A stretch of DNA of 7,885 nt from assembly GCA_905235495.1 (NCBI GenBank), contig CAJOMK010000056.1:1-7885 (forward strand), given 5' to 3'. This DNA is from an uncultured Methanobrevibacter sp. (lineage in GTDB: Archaea > Methanobacteriota > Methanobacteria > Methanobacteriales > Methanobacteriaceae). A program made the translations under genes and the position numbers. The notes under the pieces were generated by a model. The model saw only the letters and a program-made list of their open reading frames with translations. It made no database searches and had not been told where the DNA came from. Below, one piece after another: positions 1 to 5,803 of this stretch (positions are counted from its first letter, which is position 1; every line of letters begins with the position of its first letter).

Positions 1-26
1 AAAAAAAAAAAAAAAAAAAAAAAAAA
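1..26. repeat. 26-base poly-A run at window edge
   Basis: The window opens with 26 consecutive A residues, far longer than any other homopolymer here (the others reach about 8). It may be a natural poly-A/poly-T tract downstream of radB, or a contig end or assembly artefact. The sequence alone cannot tell these apart. Confidence 0.9.
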
Positions 27-257
27 TAGTTAAGTAGTTAGCTTTAAATTATGTTTAGAAAATGTTTAAATCATATTTAAATAAACATACAACATTATAC
101 TATATATCTGAAGTGCCTTATAAAACTATTTATATAAAATATAAAAATTGGATTGAATTATTAGAAAAATGATTAAATTAAATAAAAATATAAAAATCAA
201 TTAAATAAAAAAAGTAATAAAAATCCCAAAAAAAGTATAATAAAATGAATTTTATTG
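27..257. other. A+T-rich spacer downstream of radB
   Basis: No open reading frame or RNA gene is supported. The stretch contains short A/T repeats, including ATGTTTA at 62-68 mirrored by TAAACAT at 82-88 across a 13-base gap. It also holds a good archaeal TATA-box match, TTTATATA at 129-136 on the plus strand, though no gene lies downstream of it. A similar A/T box could be read on the minus strand for a gene left of the window. Nothing else is identifiable. Confidence 0.5.
129..136 (+). promoter_or_regulatory. Orphan TATA-box-like sequence
   Basis: TTTATATA matches the archaeal box-A consensus and would place a start near 155-160 on the plus strand. Such a transcript would run antisense into the 3' end of radB. 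In DNA this A+T-rich, chance matches are common, and no product gene follows, so this is only a candidate. Confidence 0.2.
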
Positions 258-291
258 AAAAAAATAAAAGGAACTGAAATCATTCAATTCC
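258..291 (-). terminator. Hairpin plus T-run terminator of radB
   Basis: Read on the minus strand, GGAATTGAA pairs with TTCAGTTCC (9 pairs, one G-U) around the loop TGAT, and is followed directly by TTTTATTTTTTT. The arms are 283-291 and 270-278, and the T-run lies at 258-269. The radB stop codon TGA (280-282) sits inside the loop, so terminator and coding end overlap. The shape is that of a bacterial-style intrinsic terminator. In archaea the U-rich tract is normally the main signal. Confidence 0.7.
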
Positions 292-978
292 ATTATTAGT
301 TATCAAGAAGTGAACAGCCAATCCTTCTCTTTTTGTCTTATGCCTTTTCAAGAGCGCTATTCTTTGATTGGTCCCTTCTTCACGTTTGAGTTCAATGATG
401 ATCTTACTCCTATATTGAATGATGGTTCCACCAACAGGAGAGAAATCCTCCTCGCTTTCCTCATCAAATGACGCATAAATCTGATTGGTAACGAGAACTG
501 CAAGGTCATGATTGATAGCAAGTGCAGAAAGCATCTGCATCTGTTTTCCTAAAAGGTGAGATTTTGTGTTGTCATCTTCAACCCTAAACAATGCAACAGC
601 TGAATCCAATATTATTAGCTCAACATCAGCACTATTGGAAGAGATCCATGATTCAATTAGGCCAAGGTCCTCTTCCTGTTCCTTGAATGAAGTAGGTTCG
701 AATACAATGATATTCTTAGCAACGGTATTAAAATCATCCCCTGAAATTTGTCTAATCCTATCAACTGATATTCCACCTTCAGTATCAATGTAAACTACCT
801 TTTTTCCTTTCTTAGCAACATTAATAGCAATATTTAGACAAACATTGGTCTTTCCTACACCTGGAGGGCCATAAACCTGAGTGATTGTTCTTTTATCAAT
901 TCCCCCACCCAATAATTCATCTAAAGGAGAATTGGTTAATATCTTTTCCTGATTTGCCATATTTGATAATATTTTCAT
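280..978 (-). CDS. radB: DNA repair and recombination protein RadB
   Basis: RadB is a euryarchaeal RadA/Rad51 paralogue: a P-loop ATPase that binds DNA and assists homologous recombination, with weak recombinase activity of its own. The 232-residue product has Walker A GPPGVGKT at 37-44, a Walker B strand LIILD at 121-125, a VTNQIYA segment at 163-169 and PVGG at 181-184. It lacks the N-terminal helix-hairpin-helix domain of RadA, and this short length is what separates RadB from RadA. The basic KRHKTKR stretch at 211-217 resembles the KHR-type motif described for RadB. The start at 978 is chosen because GAGGG (985-989) lies 6 bases upstream. A second in-frame ATG six codons in has no Shine-Dalgarno site. 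The gene lies downstream of sua5 on the same strand with a 241-base gap, so it probably has its own promoter. Confidence 0.93.
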   Translation of the reverse strand: MKILSNMANQEKILTNSPLDELLGGGIDKRTITQVYGPPGVGKTNVCLNIAINVAKKGKKVVYIDTEGGISVDRIRQISGDDFNTVAKNIIVFEPTSFKEQEEDLGLIESWISSNSADVELIILDSAVALFRVEDDNTKSHLLGKQMQMLSALAINHDLAVLVTNQIYASFDEESEEDFSPVGGTIIQYRSKIIIELKREEGTNQRIALLKRHKTKREGLAVHFLITNNGIE

Positions 979-1219
979 ATCTTTCCCTCATAATGATTAA
1001 GATAATAATTTATAATTTTCTCATTTAATATTCATAAAATTCCAAATAATTTGAAATAATTCAAAATAATTCTACTTTTTACAAAATTCAGTCAGTAAAC
1101 ATATTATTTAATTGGAAATATTTAAAGTTAATTTTTTTAGCGATTACCATTTGCAATCCAATGTGAATATGATAATCAAATTATAAAAACGATTTTCTAA
1201 AATAATTAAATCAAAGAAC
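979..1219. other. Spacer between sua5 and radB with 10-base repeats
   Basis: This is a non-coding stretch on the upstream side of radB. It holds three consecutive 10-base units beginning AAATAATT (1044-1073). On the minus strand there are candidate TATA boxes, for example TTTAAATA at 1117-1124 and the A/T run around 1025-1043. None is clearly better than the rest, so no radB promoter is assigned. The section 1141-1165 is less A+T-rich than its surroundings, but no RNA fold or gene is recognised there. Confidence 0.4.
1044..1073. repeat. Three 10-base AAATAATT repeats
   Basis: Three contiguous units, AAATAATTTG, AAATAATTCA and AAATAATTCT, repeat with a 10-base period about 65-95 bases upstream of the radB start. 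The period is close to one helical turn, so the A/T tracts face the same side of the helix and could bend the DNA. A regulatory role is conjecture. Confidence 0.6.
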
Positions 1220-1855
1220 CTAGAAATTTAATTTTTCCAAATCCTCTTTTATGGAATCCAATTCATTGGAATCAAAACCATTTCTAATTAAAGTAGGCTT
1301 TGATGAACTTAAGTCAATGACAGTGGATGGGTTTGACTTATCCAAATCACCTACATCAATAACCAAGTCTATATCATCACCAATCTGCTTTAAGATATCC
1401 TGAGGATTTGATAAGGTATCCTCATTGGTAAGGTTTGCACTTGTAGTAGTGATTGGAAAGAGGCTTGCAAGAGCTCTTGCTATCTTATAGTCTGGAATCC
1501 TTACTCCAACCTTAGAGCTTACACTAACATATGGGGACACCACATTCTTCTTATTTAAAATAAATGTAAAAGGTCCGGGCAACCATTTATTGATGATTTC
1601 CCTAGAAGTCCTATTCAAATCAGCAATCAGTTCCAAGCTTTCTGTGTTTTGAACCAGAACAGACAATGGCTTTGATTGATCTCTCTTTTTGATTTCATAA
1701 ATCCTTTCCACAGCATCATTATTGAAAATATTTGCTCCTAATCCATAAACGGTATCTGTAGGATAAAGGAGGACTCCCCCACCTGCCATCATCTCAATGG
1801 ATTCACCAATTAAATCCATATCAGGATTTTTACTGCTCATTTTAAATATTTTCAT
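1220..1855 (-). CDS. L-threonylcarbamoyladenylate synthase (Sua5/YrdC/YciO family)
   Basis: This enzyme makes threonylcarbamoyl-AMP from threonine, bicarbonate and ATP, the first step of the t6A37 modification of ANN-decoding tRNAs; the KEOPS (Kae1) complex then transfers the group. The 211 residues are essentially one YrdC domain: YPTDTVYGLG at 31-40, the basic KKRDQSKPL segment at 56-64, LPGPFT at 92-97, VGVRIPD at 116-122, TTTSAN at 136-141, PSTVID at 176-181 and IRNG at 190-193. It lacks the extra C-terminal Sua5 domain, as expected for a product this short. The start is supported by GGTGA (1863-1867) 7 bases upstream; an internal ATG at codon 6 has no such site. The gene is divergent from the lipid gene at 1968 and upstream of radB on the same strand. 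Confidence 0.93.
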   Translation of the reverse strand: MKIFKMSSKNPDMDLIGESIEMMAGGGVLLYPTDTVYGLGANIFNNDAVERIYEIKKRDQSKPLSVLVQNTESLELIADLNRTSREIINKWLPGPFTFILNKKNVVSPYVSVSSKVGVRIPDYKIARALASLFPITTTSANLTNEDTLSNPQDILKQIGDDIDLVIDVGDLDKSNPSTVIDLSSSKPTLIRNGFDSNELDSIKEDLEKLNF

Positions 1856-1933
1856 ATATTGTTCACCGTAAAAAGTTATCTATTTAAAAAATTTTATCAA
1901 TAAAAATCTAAACTTTACTTAGATAATCTGAAT

Positions 1934-1942
1934 AAATATATA
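1934..1942 (+). promoter_or_regulatory. TATA box of the CDP-alcohol transferase gene
   Basis: AAATATATA is centred about 30 bases before the ATG at 1968. With the usual archaeal spacing of about 25 bases from box A to the start, transcription would begin at or within a few bases of the ATG. No Shine-Dalgarno sequence lies in between, so a leaderless or nearly leaderless mRNA is inferred. The box sits in the 112-base region shared with the divergent Sua5-family gene. Confidence 0.5.
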
Positions 1943-1967
1943 TTAGTTAATCAATATAATTAAAATT

Positions 1968-2570
1968 ATGCTTAATAGTTTACGACCATATCTTACAAAA
2001 TTTTTAGAACCTTTAGCTAGTCGATTAAATATCAATCCAAATCTTGTGACAATAATCTCCCCATTTATTGCTATAATATCTGCAATATTCTTTGCAAACG
2101 GAAATCTTATTGGAGGAGCATTATTTATCTTACTTAGTGGATTTTTGGATGTTGTTGATGGTGCAGTAGCAAGATACCACAACAGATCAAGTCCATTTGG
2201 AGCATTTCTGGATTCAACTATGGACCGTTTTTCAGATGCATTCATATTCCTAGGTATCATATATGGAGGATATTGTGATTGGCTCGTTGGAGTATTGGCT
2301 ATTCACTCTGCAATTACAGTCAGTTATGTAAGGGCAAGAGCAGAATCCCAAGGAGTGGAATGCAATATAGGAATAGCTGAACGTGCAGTCAGAATGATAA
2401 TCTTAATGTTAGGTGCAGTGCTTGCTGTAATATTCCATTCAAACATTATATTCACATACTTCATTTACATACTTGTAATCCTTTCATACATTACAGTTGG
2501 ACAAAGAGTATTGTACATATGGAAAGCATTGAATGAACCAAGCGTTCCAAAACAAAGAAGATTAAATTAA
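1968..2570 (+). CDS. CDP-alcohol phosphatidyltransferase, probable archaetidylinositol phosphate synthase
   Basis: This is an integral membrane enzyme that displaces CMP from a CDP-linked lipid with an alcohol. In Methanobacteriales the close relative makes archaetidylinositol phosphate from CDP-archaeol and inositol 1-phosphate, a precursor of inositol ether lipids. The 200-residue product has the complete family signature: D61, D64-G65, A68-R69, G78, D82 and D86, the metal-binding and catalytic aspartates. About six hydrophobic segments follow the usual topology (roughly 26-42, 47-62, 91-107, 108-122, 141-158 and 160-180), and the tail is basic (KQRRLN). No Shine-Dalgarno site precedes the ATG, and the TATA box position suggests a leaderless message. 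The alcohol specificity is inferred from lineage; relatives are often labelled pgsA, and a glycerol- or serine-type enzyme cannot be excluded. Confidence 0.88.
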   Translation: MLNSLRPYLTKFLEPLASRLNINPNLVTIISPFIAIISAIFFANGNLIGGALFILLSGFLDVVDGAVARYHNRSSPFGAFLDSTMDRFSDAFIFLGIIYGGYCDWLVGVLAIHSAITVSYVRARAESQGVECNIGIAERAVRMIILMLGAVLAVIFHSNIIFTYFIYILVILSYITVGQRVLYIWKALNEPSVPKQRRLN

Positions 2571-2627
2571 AATAAAATAAATAAAAATATTTTAAAAAAT
2601 AAAAACTTAATTAAAAAATAATAAAGA

Positions 2628-2635
2628 TTTAAATA
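2628..2635 (+). promoter_or_regulatory. Candidate TATA box of the DUF357 gene
   Basis: TTTAAATA lies about 50 bases before the ATG at 2681. A start roughly 25 bases downstream would give a leader of about 24 bases that includes the Shine-Dalgarno site. The surrounding DNA is almost pure A/T, so the match is weak evidence. Cotranscription with the lipid gene 110 bases upstream remains possible. Confidence 0.35.
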
Positions 2636-2668
2636 AAAATTTAAAGAACTGGAAAAGGGAAATTGTTC

Positions 2669-2672
2669 GAGG
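2669..2672 (+). promoter_or_regulatory. Shine-Dalgarno site fixing the DUF357 start
   Basis: GAGG lies 8 bases before ATG 2681. It favours this ATG over an in-frame TTG at 2663, whose nearest purine-rich sequence is only about 3 bases away. Confidence 0.7.
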
Positions 2673-2680
2673 ATTATAAA

Positions 2681-2923
2681 ATGAAAGACTTGAAAAGTGA
2701 AGAAAAAATTGCAATCGATATCGCCAAACTTGAGAGAAATTTGAATCAAGTCAAAGACATAAGTTTCGAAGGTAAAGAGAAGGAAGTTTATGACAGGGCA
2801 ATCGATTACTGGAATGATTCAAAATATTACTTAGAGAAAAAAGACACAAGAACCGCTTTTGGTTGCATTGAATATAGCCACGGTTTACTCGATGCACTAA
2901 GAATGATTCATGGATTAATTTAA
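2681..2923 (+). CDS. DUF357-type small protein
   Basis: An 80-residue, charged, mostly helical protein. The C-terminal half has the pattern I associate with archaeal DUF357 proteins: a tyrosine-rich helix (residues 37-51, containing DYWNDSKYYLEK), then AFGCIEYSHGLLDALRMIHGLI-like sequence at 59-80, where a GLLDA-type segment ends the protein. The molecular function is unknown; the predicted two- or three-helix bundle suggests a protein-interaction role. The start is set by GAGG 8 bases upstream. It lies 110 bases downstream of the lipid gene on the same strand. Family assignment rests on pattern memory only. Confidence 0.78.
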   Translation: MKDLKSEEKIAIDIAKLERNLNQVKDISFEGKEKEVYDRAIDYWNDSKYYLEKKDTRTAFGCIEYSHGLLDALRMIHGLI

Positions 2924-3043
2924 TTGAATAAATGATTAATTAAAATATGATTTAATAATGTAAACTATAAAATAATCAAAGTTTATTATAATAATATTTA
3001 TCAAAATGAAAACTTGAAAATTTCGATGAAATTGAACTTAAAA

Positions 3044-3063
3044 TTTTTAGAAATTTCTAAAAA
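3044..3063. repeat. Perfect 20-base palindrome
   Basis: TTTTTAGAAA (3044-3053) is followed immediately by its exact reverse complement (3054-3063), including one G-C pair per half. It sits 18 bases upstream of a TATA-like sequence. The dyad form suits an operator for a dimeric regulator, but a chance palindrome in A/T-rich DNA is possible. Confidence 0.7.
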
Positions 3064-3117
3064 AATAATAAAAAATATTCTTATATGTACAAACTATTTG
3101 ATAGAATAAAAACTAAA

Positions 3118-3126
3118 AATTTAAAT
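3118..3126 (+). promoter_or_regulatory. Candidate TATA box of the SAP-like gene
   Basis: The sequence AAAAATTTAAATAC around 3115-3127 resembles an archaeal A-rich BRE plus box A. It predicts a start near 3148 and a leader of about 100 bases before ATG 3252. An alternative box at 3081-3089 would give a longer leader. Confidence 0.3.
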
Positions 3127-3157
3127 ACTTTCATTAATAAATATTTATTCAACATAA

Positions 3158-3197
3158 TAAGAACAATTTTTAATTTTTCAAAAATTCCAAGTTCTTA
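3158..3197 (+). repeat. Imperfect hairpin in the predicted leader
   Basis: TAAGAAC (3158-3164) pairs with GTTCTTA (3191-3197). Continuing inward, AATTTTT (3165-3171) pairs with AAAAATT (3180-3186). This leaves a 4-base bulge CCAA on the 3' side and an 8-base loop. The 14 pairs are two-thirds or more A-U, so stability is modest. No T-run follows, so it does not look like a terminator. Confidence 0.55.
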
Positions 3198-3238
3198 AAA
3201 TTTAAAAATTAAATTTAAAAAATATTTGGATTAAAAAT

Positions 3239-3243
3239 GGGAG
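3239..3243 (+). promoter_or_regulatory. Shine-Dalgarno site fixing the SAP-like gene start
   Basis: GGGAG lies 8 bases before ATG 3252. An in-frame ATG at 3237 overlaps this site and has no good ribosome binding site itself, so 3252 is preferred. Confidence 0.7.
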
Positions 3244-3251
3244 ATGTCATT

Positions 3252-3440
3252 ATGACAGATATTGATGTTACTGAAATTAGAATTATTTTAGAAAATCTTA
3301 GCGAAGAACAATTAATTAATATCTTGGAAAAGAATGGTTACACTAATAAAGGTAAAAAAAATGTATTGATTAGAGAAATCATGACTAAAATTTCTCATGA
3401 TATTGTTATCCAAGAATTAGATAATCTTGGTGCGATATAA
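3252..3440 (+). CDS. Small acidic protein with a SAP-like helix-extended-helix motif
   Basis: The product is 62 residues. Residues 14-47 follow the SAP-type spacing: hydrophobic L21 and L25, G29, then a turn with G34 and K36, then L39-I40 and a second amphipathic helix. SAP domains bind DNA or RNA in nuclear and some phage or bacterial proteins, so a nucleic-acid role is a reasonable inference. The protein is quite acidic outside the GKKNV turn, which argues for caution. There is no signal peptide or membrane segment. It is a single-gene unit: a long A/T leader with a hairpin lies upstream and a T-rich terminator tract lies downstream. It could equally be a LEM/HeH-like or unrelated helical protein. 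Confidence 0.7.
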   Translation: MTDIDVTEIRIILENLSEEQLINILEKNGYTNKGKKNVLIREIMTKISHDIVIQELDNLGAI

Positions 3441-3550
3441 TCATAACTCTTTTTTATTTTTTACTTCTTTATTCCATTACTTTTTTAATACTTTTTCTAT
3501 CACTTTTTTTCTTCTTTATTCCATTTACTTTTTTTTAATACTTTTTCTAT
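3441..3550 (+). terminator. T-rich terminator tract after the SAP-like gene
   Basis: Several T-runs (6 to 8 bases) begin within 10 bases of the stop codon on the plus strand, including around 3449-3462, 3481-3486, 3503-3510 and 3529-3536. Clusters of oligo-T without a hairpin are the usual archaeal termination signal. The tract is partly built from a duplicated unit. Confidence 0.6.
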
Positions 3551-3594
3551 TCTTAATTTAAACTTATTTTTTTATCCCACTTACTAATTTTTTC
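3464..3594. repeat. Tandem T/C-rich repeat, two copies plus a degenerate third
   Basis: A 37-base unit at 3464-3500 recurs at 3511-3550 with three extra T residues and no other change. Both copies begin CTTCTTTATTCCATT and end AATACTTTTTCTAT. A decayed partial copy, TTTATCCCACTTACTAATTT, begins at 3571. Copy starts are 47 and 56 bases apart. Replication slippage in a pyrimidine tract is the simplest origin. Confidence 0.8.
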
Positions 3595-3636
3595 AAATCA
3601 TAAACAATAAATAATTCATTGGATAAAAATTTTAAC

Positions 3637-4151
3637 ATGATTCTAAAAACAGAAAGACTAATCCTAAGACCATGGAAGGAAAGTAATGCAGAATGCCTAT
3701 ACCATTTTGCAAAAAAAATCCTAAAATTGGACCTATTGCAGGTTGAGCTCCACATGAAAGTGTTGAAGAAAGCTTAGAACTTATAAAAACTGTTTTTTCC
3801 AAAAAAGAAACTTATGCAATCACCATTGATGATAATGCAATAGGAGCTATAGGTCTTTTGTTCTATCCCTACACCAATCATTTCTGGAGTGAAGATGGAG
3901 TTGAATTAGGATATTGGATTGGTGAAGAATATTGGGGGCAAGGATTAGTTGTTGAAGCAGCTGAAGAACTTTTAAAGCATGCTTTTGAAGATTTGAAAGT
4001 CGAGAAAATCCATGCCAGCTGTAGATATGAAAACCATCAATCAAAAAGAGTTTTAGAAAAATTGGGATTCAAATATTTTTGTTATAAGGAAAACACCGAC
4101 ATTTATGGAAATGAAACACGAGAAATGGCTATGTTTTTAGAAAAAGAGTAA
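3637..4151 (+). pseudogene. GNAT acetyltransferase of the RimJ/RimL type, disrupted
   Basis: The reading frame opens MILKTERLILRPWKES, the usual start of this acetyl-CoA-dependent N-acetyltransferase group. It loses frame in an 8-A run at 3711-3718: a ninth A restores NPKIGPIAG. The restored frame then meets TGA at 3744-3746, exactly where relatives have the TGG tryptophan of the AGW-PHES segment. After that it is open to 4151 through HESVEESLELIKTVF, the acetyl-CoA-binding loop YWGQGLVVEA (about residue 99) and ENHQSKRVLEKLGF (about residue 133). The repaired length of 171 residues is normal for the family. No Shine-Dalgarno site precedes the ATG. Two independent lesions make a pseudogene likelier than a sequencing error or recoding. 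The substrate is unknown. Confidence 0.85.
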
Positions 4152-4237
4152 AATCATCATTAAATTAAAAATGCTTTTTTAAAAAATTATTAAAATGAAA
4201 ATTTGTTTCAATGAAATAAAACTAATAAAAAATAAAT

Positions 4238-4271
4238 AAAAAAAAGTAAAAATGGTTTGAAAACCATTTTT
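4238..4271 (-). terminator. Intrinsic-type terminator of fbp
   Basis: On the minus strand AAAAATGGTTT (4261-4271) pairs perfectly with AAACCATTTTT (4248-4258) around two central bases, and is followed by AC and eight T residues (4238-4245). On the plus strand the same stem is followed by a shorter T-run, so it could also stop transcripts arriving from the GNAT relic. Confidence 0.75.
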
Positions 4272-4290
4272 GAAAATATTTTGGTCATGC

Positions 4291-4309
4291 TTTGAGCCAT
4301 AGGCTCAAA
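4291..4309 (-). repeat. Short hairpin just after the fbp stop
   Basis: TTTGAGCC (4302-4309 read on the minus strand) and GGCTCAAA (4291-4298) form a perfect 8-pair stem with a 3-base loop, 6 bases past the stop codon. No T-run follows, so it is more likely a 3'-end structure upstream of the real terminator at 4238-4271, perhaps protecting the mRNA. Confidence 0.6.
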
Positions 4310-4315
4310 ACTTGT

Positions 4316-5413
<1,098 letters not shown>

Positions 5414-5420
5414 CTTAAAA

Positions 5421-5426
5421 CACCTC
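5421..5426 (-). promoter_or_regulatory. Strong Shine-Dalgarno site of fbp
   Basis: GAGGTG, within AGAGGTG, lies 7 bases before the ATG and is the best ribosome binding site in the window. The same six bases form the whole loop of the hairpin just upstream. Confidence 0.85.
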
Positions 5427-5437
5427 TGATTAAATTA

Positions 5438-5461
5438 CTATTAACTCACCTCAGTTAATAG
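5438..5461 (-). promoter_or_regulatory. Leader hairpin with a GAGGTG loop upstream of fbp
   Basis: On the minus strand CTATTAACT (5453-5461) pairs perfectly with AGTTAATAG (5438-5446), with GAGGTG (5447-5452) as the complete loop. It ends 11 bases before the AGAGGTG of the Shine-Dalgarno site. The identity of the loop to the real site suggests a ribosome standby or decoy site, or a protein-binding element. The structure is seen directly; the role is inference. Confidence 0.7.
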
Positions 5462-5803
5462 CAGTGCATATTTAGCTTTAATTCATAAAATAAGAATATA
5501 ATTAACTATTATAGCAATTAACTATTAAAAAATAATTATATTATTAATAACTAATTGTTACAATAATTAATTACTGAATTAATAGCTAATATAAAATAAT
5601 TAAATTATTCATCAAACTAAATACAATCAAATAACTTTAAACCAAAACAGTTCTTAAGTTATTAATATACATTACTATTTTTATTTAATATAATATATAA
5701 TAATTATGATTTAAAAGAAGTACATTAAATATTTTAATTGAATTAATGAGAATTTTATAAAAGAGCATAGGGAAAAATAAATTTGGGAAAGAATAAATTT
5801 AAA
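5462..5803 (-). promoter_or_regulatory. Long upstream region of fbp with repeated ATTAACTATTA motifs
   Basis: Between fbp and the channel gene lie 390 non-coding bases. The 12-base AATTAACTATTA occurs at 5500-5511 and 5516-5527. A one-mismatch inverted copy, TAATAGCTAAT, lies at 5580-5590, and a looser one, TAATAACTAAT, at 5545-5555. Minus-strand TATA candidates are TTTTATATT at 5588-5596 (leader about 150 bases), A/T boxes near 5484-5505 (short leader) and the TATATAA-rich stretch near 5686-5700. None can be chosen from sequence alone. No open frame or known riboswitch fold was recognised. Confidence 0.5.

Larger units (their letters stand above)
2924..3238. other. Spacer with palindrome and hairpin before the SAP-like gene
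   Basis: No coding potential is visible; the stretch is more than 80% A+T by eye. It contains a perfect 20-base palindrome (3044-3063), TATA-like sequences at 3081-3089 (TTATATGTA) and 3118-3126 (TTTAAATAC context), and an imperfect inverted repeat at 3158-3197. If 3118-3126 is the real box, transcription would begin near 3148 and the hairpin would lie in a leader of about 100 bases. Confidence 0.5.

Noticed and set aside
566..793. Plus-strand open frame inside radB
   Set aside because: It is a low-complexity serine-rich shadow of radB, which has clear Walker motifs.
1141..1200. Possible C/D-box small RNA in the less A/T-rich patch between sua5 and radB
   Set aside because: A C-box-like TGATAA is present but no D box (CTGA) or terminal stem could be found.
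1943..2260. Minus-strand open frame opposite the lipid synthase gene
   Set aside because: It is an antisense shadow of the CDP-alcohol transferase, whose signature aspartates are intact.
2663..2680. TTG start giving an 86-residue DUF357 protein
   Set aside because: Its purine-rich sequence is too close (about 3 bases), while ATG 2681 has GAGG at 8 bases.
2567..2749. Minus-strand open frame rich in F, L and I across the DUF357 start
   Set aside because: It is mostly A/T spacer read as hydrophobic codons, has no start signal and is antisense to a better gene.
3711..3746. Programmed frameshift plus stop-codon readthrough in the acetyltransferase gene
   Set aside because: It would need both a shift in an A run with no visible stimulatory structure and decoding of TGA as tryptophan. 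Two ordinary mutations are simpler.
5462..5803. Known riboswitch class in the fbp leader
   Set aside because: I recognise no conserved aptamer core; apart from repeats and one hairpin the sequence is unstructured A/T.
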